The position numbers and the translations under genes were made by a program. The notes under the pieces are model-generated. The model ran no database searches and had not been told where the DNA came from. It saw only the letters and a program-made list of their open reading frames with translations. From the NCBI GenBank assembly GCA_019424695.1, contig JAHYZA010000004.1, positions 69,381 through 133,380 of the forward strand: a stretch of DNA of 64,000 nt, given 5' to 3'. Below are positions 1-8,240 of this stretch, in pieces (the stretch's first letter is position 1; each line of letters starts with the position of its first letter). Source of the DNA: Oscillospiraceae bacterium. GTDB taxonomy: Bacteria > Bacillota > Clostridia > Oscillospirales > Ruminococcaceae.

Positions 1-1203
1 ATTCCCCGTCCCGAGGGCCGTACCGTCTACACCCTGGACGAAGCCCTCAAGGCAGCCCAGGAAGTCGGCTACCCGGTCCTGATGCGGCCCTCCTACGTGC
101 TGGGCGGCCAGAACATGATCGTGGCCTACAACTCCGCCGATGTCATCGAGTATATGGGCGTCATCACGGCCCATGTTGACATGAGCCATCCTGTGCTGAT
201 GGATAAGTACATCTACGGCACTGAGTGCGAGGTCGACGCCATCTGCGACGGCACCGATTATCTGGTGCCCGGCATCATGGAACAGATCGAGCGTACCGGC
301 GTGCATTCCGGCGACTCCATCTGCGTCTACCCGCCCTACAACTTCAGCCAGAAGGTCATCGATACCCTGGTGGATTACACCGGCCGCTTTGCCCGCGAGC
401 TGAAGGTCGTGGGTCTGGTCAACGTCCAGTACGCCGTGCAGGACGGCAAAGTCTACGTCATCGAGGTGAACCCCCGTTCCAGCCGTACTGTGCCGTATAT
501 CAGCAAGGTCACCGGCGTGCCGATGGTCGATCTGGCCGTGCGCTGCACGCTGGGCGAGAAGCTCAAGGATATGGGCTACGGCACCGGCCTGTGGCGCGGC
601 GGCAAGAGTCCTTACTACGCCGTCAAGGTGCCCGTTTACAGCTTCCTGAAGCTGCACGGCGTGGACACCATGCTGGGCCCCGAGATGAAGTCCACCGGCG
701 AGGTCCTGGGCATTGCCCCCACCTTCCACGAGGCCATGATGAAGGGGCTTGTGGCGGCCGGTTACCAGTTCAAGGTGCCGGGTCCCGGTTCCTGTGTCAT
801 TGTCACCGTCAAGGACAGCGACAAAAAGGAAGCCGCCGAACTGGCCTGGAAGCTGCATGACTACGGTTACAAGATTTACGGTACCGCCGAAACGGCCCGG
901 TACCTGAACAGCCAGATGGTGCCCTGCAGTGTGGTCCGCCAGATGAGCGGTGCCCGTCCCAACGTCATCGATCTGCTGGAGAGCGGCCTGGTGGATTATA
1001 TCATTTCCACCAGCCCTCATGGCCGTGATCCTCACCGCGATTCGGTCAAGTTCCGCCGCAAGGCCACCGAGCTGTCCATTCCGTGCATCACGGCGATGGA
1101 CACCGCCCGTGTGCTGGTGGATGCGCTGCGCGGCGACCACGATATCAGCCGGATGGAGCTGGTGGATGTCGCCCGCCTGCATCAGGACGCCAAACAGGAT
1201 TGA
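1..1203 (+). CDS. carB: Carbamoyl phosphate synthase large subunit, C-terminal part (5' truncated by window edge)
   Basis: The reading frame is open from base 1, so only about the last 400 residues are seen. They cover the end of the second ATP-grasp (carbamate kinase) half, with VLMRPSYVLGGQNM and VIEVNPRSSRTVPYISKVTG, then the C-terminal MGS-like regulatory domain, with YGYKIYGTAETARYL and ISTSPHGRDPHRD. The enzyme makes carbamoyl phosphate from glutamine, bicarbonate and ATP for pyrimidine and arginine synthesis. A strong terminator follows the stop codon. The pyrB-pyrI operon lies 50 kb away, so the pyrimidine genes are not all clustered here. The family call is secure; the N-terminal half lies outside the window. 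Confidence 0.97.
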   Translation: MPRPEGRTVYTLDEALKAAQEVGYPVLMRPSYVLGGQNMIVAYNSADVIEYMGVITAHVDMSHPVLMDKYIYGTECEVDAICDGTDYLVPGIMEQIERTGVHSGDSICVYPPYNFSQKVIDTLVDYTGRFARELKVVGLVNVQYAVQDGKVYVIEVNPRSSRTVPYISKVTGVPMVDLAVRCTLGEKLKDMGYGTGLWRGGKSPYYAVKVPVYSFLKLHGVDTMLGPEMKSTGEVLGIAPTFHEAMMKGLVAAGYQFKVPGPGSCVIVTVKDSDKKEAAELAWKLHDYGYKIYGTAETARYLNSQMVPCSVVRQMSGARPNVIDLLESGLVDYIISTSPHGRDPHRDSVKFRRKATELSIPCITAMDTARVLVDALRGDHDISRMELVDVARLHQDAKQD

Positions 1204-1210
1204 TTCTATG

Positions 1211-1249
1211 AAAAATGTGCCTGTACCCCAGGGTACAGGCACATTTTTT
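1211..1249 (+). terminator. Rho-independent terminator after carB
   Basis: AAAATGTGCCTGTACC pairs with GGTACAGGCACATTTT around a 4-base loop. The stem is nearly perfect and runs into a T tract, 7 bases after the carB stop codon. Confidence 0.92.
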
Positions 1250-1385
1250 GTGGATTTTAGAAAGGCTTGCCCCGGGCCTTGTACAGAAAAAGATACGATT
1301 ATTCGCCGAATGACGGAATTTTCCCGGCTGTGTTTGGGAAATTTTAGACCATTTGCCGATTTCCGTCGCAATTGGTCAAAAACGC

Positions 1386-1414
1386 TTGATTCTGCGCGGT
1401 ATTTTTTCTATAAT
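1386..1414 (+). promoter_or_regulatory. Sigma-70 type promoter for HU
   Basis: TTGATT (1386-1391) and TATAAT (1409-1414) are separated by 17 bases, about 55 bases upstream of the HU start. The rest of the 267-base gap after carB holds only the terminator. Confidence 0.8.
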
Positions 1415-1470
1415 ATGGGGCGTAATAATAACAGGCACTGTGCCTAAGCAATAGGGAGTATAAAGGAATT

Positions 1471-1746
1471 ATGACGAGATCTCAGTTGATTACCAAGGTT
1501 GCAAACGACACCGGTATGACCAGCGGCGAAGTGGAAAAGGTCATGGACTGCATTTTCGGTACCATCGGTGACGTGCTCAAGGGCGGCGACAAGGTCACGA
1601 TTGCGGGTTTTGGCCGTTTTGAAATGCGGGAACGCCAGACCAAGAACTTCACCAATCCCAAGACCAAGGTGACCAGCAAACTGGAACCCACCGCCATTCC
1701 CGGCTTCAAGGCCAGCGGCCGTCTCAAGGAAAAGGTCGCGCAGTAA
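1471..1746 (+). CDS. hup: HU family DNA-binding protein
   Basis: The 91-residue product has the whole length of the HU/IHF family. It starts MTRSQLITKVANDTGMTS, carries the GFGRFEMRERQTKNF segment that leads into the beta arm, and ends in a Lys-rich helix (KASGRLKEKVAQ). HU bends and compacts chromosomal DNA as a dimer. The start follows an AGGGAGTATAAAGG ribosome binding region. The gene is monocistronic, with its own consensus promoter and a hairpin terminator. HU rather than IHF is expected in Firmicutes. Confidence 0.95.
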   Translation: MTRSQLITKVANDTGMTSGEVEKVMDCIFGTIGDVLKGGDKVTIAGFGRFEMRERQTKNFTNPKTKVTSKLEPTAIPGFKASGRLKEKVAQ

Positions 1747-1766
1747 ATCCTCTTACCCCGATATTG

Positions 1767-1794
1767 AAGACCGCTGTGCAGGCGGTCTTTTTTT
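1767..1794 (+). terminator. Rho-independent terminator after hup
   Basis: AAGACCGC and GCGGTCTT form the stem around a short loop, followed by a run of T. Confidence 0.9.
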
Positions 1795-1807
1795 GTTGGC
1801 AACATAC

Positions 1808-1842
1808 AAAAGGCCCCGGCAGCAACTGCGGCCAGGGCTTTT
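1808..1842 (-). terminator. Terminator of the ACP-MaoC-SDR-GNAT operon
   Basis: On the minus strand an imperfect stem (AAAAGCCCTGGCC with GCCGGGGCCTTTT) ends in T residues just after the stop of the last gene in the operon. It faces the hup terminator. Confidence 0.75.
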
Positions 1843-1846
1843 CCTG

Positions 1847-2842
1847 TTATTTCAGATTGGGACGGTCCTGATCGCCGTCCGCCTTGAACAGTACAAAGTT
1901 GTCGGGTTTGTTGGTGAAATAATAATACTCGGTGTTTTCCCGCAGAGGCGGCGTCAGGTAGTTGGGTATGATGCACCCGTCTCCCTCCACCCGTTCGGTA
2001 AAACCGGCGGCCTGCCATACTTCCGCAGGAATTCCTACGTTGTAGCAGTCGATGTATTCGGCGCCGGTACGGTGCAGAATGGCATCCAGCGCACCGCCCA
2101 GCCGCGGCAGGACCCGGTCCTCGCCGATAAAGTCCACCAGCCGCACTACCGGAACGCTCCCGGTCTCCTGGGCGGTGACGGTGCGGGTGACTACGTAAGC
2201 CAGCAGTTTGCCATGCTCCCGGGCAGCCCATACATCATAGTGGAAATGGGGATAGTGAAAATACCGCCGCCGCAGATACCAGATATCCTTGTGCGGGGTA
2301 TGCGGGGTAGGGGGCATCCCCAGAGGGATCAGGTCAGCGGCGGATTCGATCTTTTCCAGCCCCAGATCCCGCTGTACGGGCGGCAGTACATACCGCAGCG
2401 GTTTGGCCAGCTGATAATCGGTACGCCGTCCCAGCCGGTAGTAGTGGGGGATGCGCCCGGCCTGCCAGCCCAGGAATTGATAAAACGTGCAGGTGTTGGC
2501 GCGGATGTTATTACAGGCCAGCACATCAGCGTGCAGCAGTCCCGGCAGGGCGTTCATCAATTCCAGTCCCACACCGTTGTGTCCCCGGACGGCCACCCAC
2601 ACGCTGACCCACACATCGGGGCGGCGGGCGGTGTTGGCGAGTATGTATCCCGCAGCACTGAGGTATTTCCCATCCTGCTCAGCCACGGCAAACTGCGGCA
2701 CACCGCCGCGCCCGGCGTAATAGTGGTGATACAGCTCCGGACGGTTCAGCAGCGGCAGGCGCATGTCGAAGTTCTCGTTGATAAAGTCTATGATGGCCCG
2801 GTCCTCACCCAGACGAGCCAGACGAAATGTCACATCAGACAA
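1847..2842 (-). CDS. GNAT-like acyltransferase family protein
   Basis: This 331-residue protein is the last gene of a four-gene minus-strand operon. It starts MSDVTFRLARLGEDRAIIDF, typical of N-terminal strands and helices in GNAT acetyltransferases, and carries AGYILANTARRPDVWVSVWV in the central sheet. A second mixed alpha/beta half follows (residues about 190-331), so it may be a tandem or extended GNAT. The family assignment rests on fold-like patterns, not on a clear acetyl-CoA loop. Its start overlaps the SDR stop by 8 bases, which implies translational coupling. In this context it may transfer an acyl group made on the operon's own carrier protein. Confidence 0.55.
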   Translation of the reverse strand: MSDVTFRLARLGEDRAIIDFINENFDMRLPLLNRPELYHHYYAGRGGVPQFAVAEQDGKYLSAAGYILANTARRPDVWVSVWVAVRGHNGVGLELMNALPGLLHADVLACNNIRANTCTFYQFLGWQAGRIPHYYRLGRRTDYQLAKPLRYVLPPVQRDLGLEKIESAADLIPLGMPPTPHTPHKDIWYLRRRYFHYPHFHYDVWAAREHGKLLAYVVTRTVTAQETGSVPVVRLVDFIGEDRVLPRLGGALDAILHRTGAEYIDCYNVGIPAEVWQAAGFTERVEGDGCIIPNYLTPPLRENTEYYYFTNKPDNFVLFKADGDQDRPNLK

Positions 2843-3575
2843 TGGCCGAACCTCCCGTAACCGGCAGTGTCACGCCGGTGATAAATCCAGCCTCGTCCGA
2901 GAGCAAAAAAGCCATGGCAGGGACGACGTCCTCGGGAGTGGCGTTGCGGCCCATGGGGTTGTCGGCAGCCGCCGCCTGTACGATGAGGTCGGGGGTGTCT
3001 TTCAGGAAATTGGTCTCCATCATACTGGGGGCTACACAGTTCACCGTCACACCAAACTTGGCGTACTCCACCGCCAGGCTCTTCACCAGCCCGCCGATGG
3101 CACTTTTCGCCATCACATAGGCAGCGGTATTTTTGGGCGGGCAGCCGATGGTGTAGCTGGTCTGGATGAACAGCACCCGGCCGAACTTGGCGCGGGTCAT
3201 GGCGGGAAGAATGCCGCGGCAGATGCGGATGGCACTGTGCACTTCGATTTCCAGATCCTTGTCAAAGCGGGTCTGGTCAAATGCTTTGAACTTGGTATTC
3301 ACTACAGGCAGGGCCGGCAGATGGATGAAATGGGTGGGAGCCGGGGCGGAGGTGTCCAGCAGCTGCATGAAGGTATCTACTTTGGCGCGGTCCGACAGAT
3401 CCACATCATAAGGACGGATCTGCCCGGGAAAACGCTGGCACAGGGATGCCAGTTTGTCCAGATCGCCGCAGCCCTGGGCCAGGACCAGGTCCTCCGGCGC
3501 GCCGTCCAGCAGGCGGGCGATCAGCGTACGGCCCACATCGCTGGTGGCGCCGGTGATCAGGTAAGTATACGACAT
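2835..3575 (-). CDS. SDR family oxidoreductase, FabG-like 3-oxoacyl reductase
   Basis: The product is 246 residues, the usual length for short-chain dehydrogenases. It has a Rossmann start (TGATSDVGRTLIARLL), an active-site serine region (VLFIQTSYTIG) followed by a YVMAKSAIGGLVKSLAVEYA helix carrying the catalytic YxxxK, and the C-terminal GFITGVTLPVTGGSAIV typical of FabG relatives. It likely reduces a 3-oxoacyl thioester with NAD(P)H. It lies 14 bases downstream of a MaoC-type dehydratase and downstream of a dedicated ACP, so the substrate is probably ACP-bound. Confidence 0.85.
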   Translation of the reverse strand: MSYTYLITGATSDVGRTLIARLLDGAPEDLVLAQGCGDLDKLASLCQRFPGQIRPYDVDLSDRAKVDTFMQLLDTSAPAPTHFIHLPALPVVNTKFKAFDQTRFDKDLEIEVHSAIRICRGILPAMTRAKFGRVLFIQTSYTIGCPPKNTAAYVMAKSAIGGLVKSLAVEYAKFGVTVNCVAPSMMETNFLKDTPDLIVQAAAADNPMGRNATPEDVVPAMAFLLSDEAGFITGVTLPVTGGSAIV

Positions 3576-3589
3576 GATGGAATCCTCCC

Positions 3590-4006
3590 TTATCTGGCGA
3601 GTCCGGCCTTGATGATGCCCCGGGTCACTCGCTGGCCGTTCTGGTTGGTGATGACGGCTTTGATTTCCGCTTCGTTGCCGATCTCACTGACGCGCAGGAC
3701 GGTGCCTTTGACCGTCAGCGTATCGCCGATAAAAACCGGCTTGGCAAATTTACATTCCACCCCGTGGAGCAGACAATGCTCACCCGGCAGGTAGACACCG
3801 GCCAGTGTGGAAAAAAAGCTGGCCCCCAGCATGCCATAGACCACACGACCGGGATAGCCGCGGCCTTTGGCGTATTCAGCGTCAATATGGATGGGGGAGA
3901 CATCCCCGGTGAGTGTGCGGAATGTGTCCATCATTTCGGCAGTGACCGTAACGGTGAATTCCTCCGTCAGGCCGGGGGTCATGTCGGCCAGCGTGTAGTG
4001 GTTCAT
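3590..4006 (-). CDS. MaoC-like hot-dog dehydratase
   Basis: The 138-residue product matches single-domain MaoC / (R)-specific enoyl hydratases. FRTLTGDVSPIHIDAEYAKGRGYPGRVVYGML contains the D-x4-H catalytic pair of the hydratase-2 motif. It would interconvert enoyl and (R)-3-hydroxyacyl thioesters. It stands between the ACP and the SDR reductase in one transcription unit, the order expected for a small acyl-modifying pathway. Start chosen at ATG after AAAGGAGTC. Confidence 0.85.
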   Translation of the reverse strand: MNHYTLADMTPGLTEEFTVTVTAEMMDTFRTLTGDVSPIHIDAEYAKGRGYPGRVVYGMLGASFFSTLAGVYLPGEHCLLHGVECKFAKPVFIGDTLTVKGTVLRVSEIGNEAEIKAVITNQNGQRVTRGIIKAGLAR

Positions 4007-4085
4007 CGCAGACTCCTTTTTCTTACTTCGAAAAAAGGCGGCACAGGGCCGCCCAAACGTTATGTGCTATAAAATTCCCGGGAAA

Positions 4086-4325
4086 TCAGACCATGCGGGC
4101 CACCAGATCCAGCAGATCGCCCACGTTTTTCAGTCCACGGACATCCGAGAGCTTGAACTTGATGCTGAATTTCTTTTCAATAGCAGTCAGCAGGTTGATC
4201 TGTTCCAGGCTGTCCCAGTCCTCGATGTCGTCGGCACAGGTCTCGCGGGTGATGACCAGGCTGTCATCATCAAAGTTGTCACGAAAAATATCCTGCACCG
4301 CAGTCAAAATATCCTGTTCGGTCAT
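4086..4325 (-). CDS. Acyl carrier protein, operon-specific
   Basis: This 79-residue acidic helical protein has DWDSLEQINLLTAIEKKF, where the serine of DSL is the expected 4'-phosphopantetheine attachment site. It starts MTEQDILTAVQDIF after a GGAGTACTGAAC ribosome binding region. It is the first gene of the operon with MaoC, SDR and GNAT-like genes. It lacks the fatty-acid synthesis neighbours of the housekeeping acpP and is probably a specialised carrier. Confidence 0.88.
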   Translation of the reverse strand: MTEQDILTAVQDIFRDNFDDDSLVITRETCADDIEDWDSLEQINLLTAIEKKFSIKFKLSDVRGLKNVGDLLDLVARMV

Positions 4326-4360
4326 GTTCAGTACTCCTTTAAAGCATGGTAATTACCCAT

Positions 4361-4389
4361 ACTATAGCATAAATCGCCGCCCGGCGCAA
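4361..4389 (-). promoter_or_regulatory. Promoter of the ACP operon
   Basis: On the minus strand TTGCGC (4384-4389) and TATAGT (4361-4366) are 17 bases apart, and the -10 is preceded by TGC. It sits 36 bases upstream of the ACP start. Confidence 0.7.
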
Positions 4390-4424
4390 GAAAAGTTGTA
4401 AAAGATCGCCCTGGTTTTTGCCTT

Positions 4425-4736
4425 TCAGAAGCCATAATCTTCCAGGCGTTTCTGCAGTTCTGTTTCGTTGTAAACAGGCACACCCTGCTGCAGGGCCAGC
4501 ACGTCGCTTTCGGGGAGCAGGCGGGTATAGATCTCGTCATATTGCGCCAACGGTCCGGTGCCGTCTCCGGCGTACAGCGCCACGTGGCCGGCGTTGTCTT
4601 TTAAAAGGTACATGGGTTCCGGACGCCGGGCCTGCCCGCGCAGCAAAAACCAGACACTGACCGCCAGACACAGCAAAGCAACAGCCCCCAGCAGCCAAAG
4701 ATACAAAGTGGAACCGCGTCCATGCTTGTTTTCCAT
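4425..4736 (-). CDS. Membrane-anchored protein with BofC C-terminal-like domain
   Basis: The 103-residue product starts MENKHGRGSTLYLWLLG after AAAGGAGGG, which decides the start within a longer open frame. One membrane helix (about residues 11-33) is followed by an outside domain, YLLKDNAGHVALYAGDGTG and then LPESDVLALQQGVPVY, ending LEDYGF. This resembles the short clostridial proteins with a BofC-type C-terminal domain (a strand pair, then a helix ending in LEDY). No function is known to me. It is transcribed divergently from the adjacent penicillin-binding protein gene. Confidence 0.6.
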   Translation of the reverse strand: MENKHGRGSTLYLWLLGAVALLCLAVSVWFLLRGQARRPEPMYLLKDNAGHVALYAGDGTGPLAQYDEIYTRLLPESDVLALQQGVPVYNETELQKRLEDYGF

Positions 4737-4835
4737 CCTAAGCCCTCCTTTGGCGTTAGTATGGGACGGTACATCGAGAAAAAAACAAAAACTTGTGAAT
4801 TTTGCGTAACGGACTGTACTTTTACGGTGGTTTTG

Positions 4836-4844
4836 TGGTATAAT
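4836..4844 (+). promoter_or_regulatory. Extended -10 promoter for the penicillin-binding protein gene
   Basis: TGGTATAAT is a complete extended -10 box. The -35 position (GTACTT, 17 bases up) is poor. Transcription would begin near base 4851, leaving about 20 bases before the GTG at 4870 and about 76 before the AUA at 4927. Confidence 0.6.
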
Positions 4845-4869
4845 CCATTCTATAGCATTCTGCAATTCT

Positions 4870-7503
4870 GTGTTACGGCTTTGGCCGGCAACGCTTTTTC
4901 GGATAGGATCAAAGGAGGCGGTTCCCATAGAACCCAAAAAGGAGCGCCATATTTCCACGGATGGCGTAAAAGCAAACAACGGAGCGACCGGGCAGTTCAA
5001 CGCGGTCAACCCGCAGGACCCGAAGAAGAAAAAGAAGAAGAAACGGCGCAGTATTCCTGTCATGATTCTTCGCTTTATCGGCTGTGTGTTCTGCGTGTGT
5101 ATCATGCTGGGCAGCGTAGCCGGTGTTCTGCTGTCGATGTACATTGTACAGGTCACGGCAGATGACGGCGAAGTGCTGGATCTGGATAACCAGAAAAACA
5201 AGCAGACGACCATCATTTACGACAAGAACGGCAACGAGTATGCCACCCTGACCCAGGGCGAGAACCGTATCTGGCGTGAACTTTCGGCCATGCCGGAAGA
5301 TCTGCAGCATGCGGTCATTGCCATCGAGGATAAGGACTTCTACAACGAACCCGGTATCAACATCAAGCGTACCATCGGTGCAGCCCTCAACGAGTTTACC
5401 GACCACGCCATTTACGGTTCGCAGCAGGGTGCTTCCACGCTGGAACAGCAGCTCGTCAAAAACCTCACCGGCGACAACGAGGTGGACAAGATGCGAAAGG
5501 TGCGTGAAATTTTCCGCGCCCTGGGTCTTTCCAACCGTTACAGCAAGGAGACCATCCTGGAAGCCTACCTCAACACCATACCCCTGACGGGCATTGTCTG
5601 CGGCATGGAAGCCGGTGCCCAGGAATACTTCGGCAAGCATGTGGAAGACCTGACGCTGTCCGAGTGTGCGGTGCTGGCCTCCATCACCAAGAACCCCACC
5701 GCTTATAATCCTTTTACCAATCCTGAAAATCTGATTACCCGGCGCAACCACGTCCTGTATGAGATGTACACCCAGGGATATATCACCGAGGAAGAGTACA
5801 AATCTGCCTGCGCCGAGACCATCACGCTGACGGAAACCAGCAGTTCGACGGAGAACTCCACCCGTTCTTCTCAGAACTCCTACTTCACCGATGCGCTGTA
5901 TTATGAACTGCTCAACGACCTGCAGGAAAAACTCAACATGACGGCAGACGAAGCCAAGTCCATGATCTTCAACGGCGGTCTGCGTGTTTACTCCACCGTA
6001 GACCCCGAGGTCCAGACCGCCATCGAAAACGCCATGTACGATGCGGATGGCAACATCCCGGCTTTGTGGCACGAGGAGGCAGTTTGCCTGCGGGATTATC
6101 CGGCGGACAGCAGCAGCTGGGACGAGGTCCAGTTTGATGAGACCACCGGTCTGCCCTTGACCAAGGACGGCCTGGCCGTCTACGGCGTGGACGATATTCC
6201 CGTCTACACCGACGACGAGCAGACGACGCTCAAGATGGGAAAATCCACCGACGACAACTACCCCAACGATGACACCGAGTATCTCTGTGTTTACGAGAGA
6301 GTCCGCACCCAGGCCGCCATTGCAACGCTGGATTACGACGGCAATATCCTCGGCATCGGTGGCGGTGTGGGCGAAAAGAAATACGACCTGGGCACCAACC
6401 GTGCCACCATCCCGCACCAGACCGGTTCTACCATGAAGCCCATCGGCGCCTACTGCCTGGCATTGGACTACAAGCTCATCAACTATTCTTCCCAGGTGCT
6501 GGATGCGCCGTTCTATTCGGCGGCCGATAAGCGGGTACTGAAAGACGAGTACTCCTATATGGACCCGTATTCCGAAGCCGCACAGTCCCGTTCCGATGTA
6601 TGGCGTGCCTGGCCCACCAACTACGGCGGCGCCGGCGGCAACGGCGACCCGATGCTGGTCTACGACGCGTTGCGTCAGTCCTACAACACCGTTGCGGTGT
6701 GGGTCGGCAACATGGTCGGTGTGGACTTCCTGTATAACTTCGTCCACGATACCCTGGAATGCACCTATATCGATGCCGAGACCGATATGGACCTCGGACC
6801 TCTAGTGCTGGGTTCCCAGAGTCACGGTATGACGGTAGTGCAGCTGGCCGGTGCCTACAGCATCTTCTACGATGGCACCTTCACCACACCGCATTACTAC
6901 ACGGAGATCACCGACTATCTCGGCAACGAAGTGCTGGACAACACCAAGTATATCAACACCATCCAGGCCATTGACCCGACCACGGCGTATATCATGAACC
7001 GTATGATGGCCAACGTCCTGAAGAGCGGCGGTACCGCCAGCGGCATGGCGCCGGCGGGCGATATCGAAGCGGTGGCCAAGACCGGTACCACCAGTGACTA
7101 CAAAGATTATACCTTTGCTGGCCTGACGCCGTATTACGTCACCACGCTTTGGTGGGGCTGCGATAAGCCTACCAGCCTGTATGAGCTGGGATCGGCGGGC
7201 CGCAGCGGCAAGCCTATCCAGCTGGTGTGGAAGGCACTTATGGAGGATCTCCAGGCGGATAAGGAAGCCGCGGAGTTCCCCATGCCCGACGGTGTTGTAG
7301 CCAAGCAGTTTGATACTTCCACCGGTGCCATTGTTTCCGGCGGCGGTGCCACCGGTTATTACACCGAGGACAATCTCCCCGACGCCAGCTACACTACGCC
7401 GGAGGAAGATCCCTATGCAGCGCTGGCACAGCAGGCTGCGGAAGGGGCAATGACCACCGATCCAGCACAGGCAGCCACAGATACCACGACCCCGGCCGCC
7501 TGA
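4870..7503 (+). CDS. Class A penicillin-binding protein (PBP1a-like, transglycosylase/transpeptidase)
   Basis: This bifunctional cell-wall synthase has a Lys-rich cytoplasmic head (DPKKKKKKKRR), one membrane helix, and a GT51 transglycosylase domain with AVIAIEDKDFYNEPG and GASTLEQQLVKNL. The transpeptidase domain has the SxxK motif STMK, an SYN triad and the KTG motif (AKTGTTSDYKD). It polymerises and cross-links peptidoglycan outside the membrane. The start is uncertain. The first canonical codon is GTG 4870 with no ribosome binding site, whereas a perfect AAGGAGG at 4912-4918 points to ATA at 4927, giving a protein beginning with Met-Glu-Pro-Lys-Lys. A terminator follows. Confidence 0.93.
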   Translation: MLRLWPATLFRIGSKEAVPIEPKKERHISTDGVKANNGATGQFNAVNPQDPKKKKKKKRRSIPVMILRFIGCVFCVCIMLGSVAGVLLSMYIVQVTADDGEVLDLDNQKNKQTTIIYDKNGNEYATLTQGENRIWRELSAMPEDLQHAVIAIEDKDFYNEPGINIKRTIGAALNEFTDHAIYGSQQGASTLEQQLVKNLTGDNEVDKMRKVREIFRALGLSNRYSKETILEAYLNTIPLTGIVCGMEAGAQEYFGKHVEDLTLSECAVLASITKNPTAYNPFTNPENLITRRNHVLYEMYTQGYITEEEYKSACAETITLTETSSSTENSTRSSQNSYFTDALYYELLNDLQEKLNMTADEAKSMIFNGGLRVYSTVDPEVQTAIENAMYDADGNIPALWHEEAVCLRDYPADSSSWDEVQFDETTGLPLTKDGLAVYGVDDIPVYTDDEQTTLKMGKSTDDNYPNDDTEYLCVYERVRTQAAIATLDYDGNILGIGGGVGEKKYDLGTNRATIPHQTGSTMKPIGAYCLALDYKLINYSSQVLDAPFYSAADKRVLKDEYSYMDPYSEAAQSRSDVWRAWPTNYGGAGGNGDPMLVYDALRQSYNTVAVWVGNMVGVDFLYNFVHDTLECTYIDAETDMDLGPLVLGSQSHGMTVVQLAGAYSIFYDGTFTTPHYYTEITDYLGNEVLDNTKYINTIQAIDPTTAYIMNRMMANVLKSGGTASGMAPAGDIEAVAKTGTTSDYKDYTFAGLTPYYVTTLWWGCDKPTSLYELGSAGRSGKPIQLVWKALMEDLQADKEAAEFPMPDGVVAKQFDTSTGAIVSGGGATGYYTEDNLPDASYTTPEEDPYAALAQQAAEGAMTTDPAQAATDTTTPAA

Positions 7504-7523
7504 TCCCCCTATAAAACAAGCAG

Positions 7524-7560
7524 CGACCATCACGGTGCATCGACCGTGATGGTCGTTTGT
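7524..7560 (+). terminator. Terminator after the PBP gene
   Basis: CGACCATCACGGT pairs with ACCGTGATGGTCG around a 6-base loop, followed by TTTGTCTTTCT. Confidence 0.88.
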
Positions 7561-7660
7561 CTTTCTGTCGCGAACAGATAACCGCAGCAGAAAAACAAAC
7601 GACATTCCGGTGGAACGCTGTGCAAAATGCCAAAAACACGCGGGACTCCCGCAAAAATAC

Positions 7661-7689
7661 TTGCCAAGAGGTCTTTTCGGTGGTATGAT
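7661..7689 (+). promoter_or_regulatory. Promoter of the ACT-hom-thrB-lysC operon
   Basis: TTGCCA (7661-7666) and TATGAT (7684-7689), spacing 17, end 42 bases before the ACT-protein start. Confidence 0.72.
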
Positions 7690-7731
7690 GTTGCTTGTCG
7701 AAACTACAACTGTACGCAAGGAGGGGACAAT

Positions 7732-8160
7732 ATGCCGGATCGCCGATTCCTGCTGGTCGATGCGGACGTCCTGCCGGAAGTCTTTCTCAAAGTGTTGCAG
7801 GCAAAAGAACTGCTCGCTTCCGGTGCGGTGACCAATATTTCCACGGCAGCCCGTCAGGCGGGCATATCCCGCAGCGCCTTTTATAAATATAAAGATACCG
7901 TCTTTGATGCTGAAGCAGGCCGGGAGTCCATCACCGTTGTGGCGACTTTGCTGGATAAGACCGGCGCGTTGCAGGCGTTGCTGTCCGGCATTTCGGCTGC
8001 AGGCGCGTCCATTGTGACGATCACCCAGTCCCGACCGGAAAACGGTGCCGCCCAGGTGGAAGTCACCGTTCGCACCGGTACCATGCAGATGCCGGTGGAA
8101 GAAATGCTCACGCGGCTTTCTCATCAGCCCTGCGTGGTGGAAATCCACCGCGGCGCGTAA
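7732..8160 (+). CDS. ACT domain protein (PheB / UPF0735 type)
   Basis: This 142-residue protein has an N-terminal helical, HTH-like segment (NISTAARQAGISRSAFYKYKD) and a C-terminal ACT domain beginning ITVVATLLDKTGALQALLSGIS. That layout is typical of the UPF0735/PheB family. ACT domains bind amino acids. Placed directly before hom, thrB and lysC, it may sense an end product of the pathway. Start at ATG 7732 is set by AAGGAGGGGAC; a longer upstream frame lacks a binding site. Confidence 0.85.
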   Translation: MPDRRFLLVDADVLPEVFLKVLQAKELLASGAVTNISTAARQAGISRSAFYKYKDTVFDAEAGRESITVVATLLDKTGALQALLSGISAAGASIVTITQSRPENGAAQVEVTVRTGTMQMPVEEMLTRLSHQPCVVEIHRGA

Positions 8161-8240
8161 AAGGGCAGCCGAAAAGAGCCTGCACGGGGGACCGCTGGGC
8201 AAAGCAAGGTCCCGTATAACGAAGCAAGGGGGAACCATTT

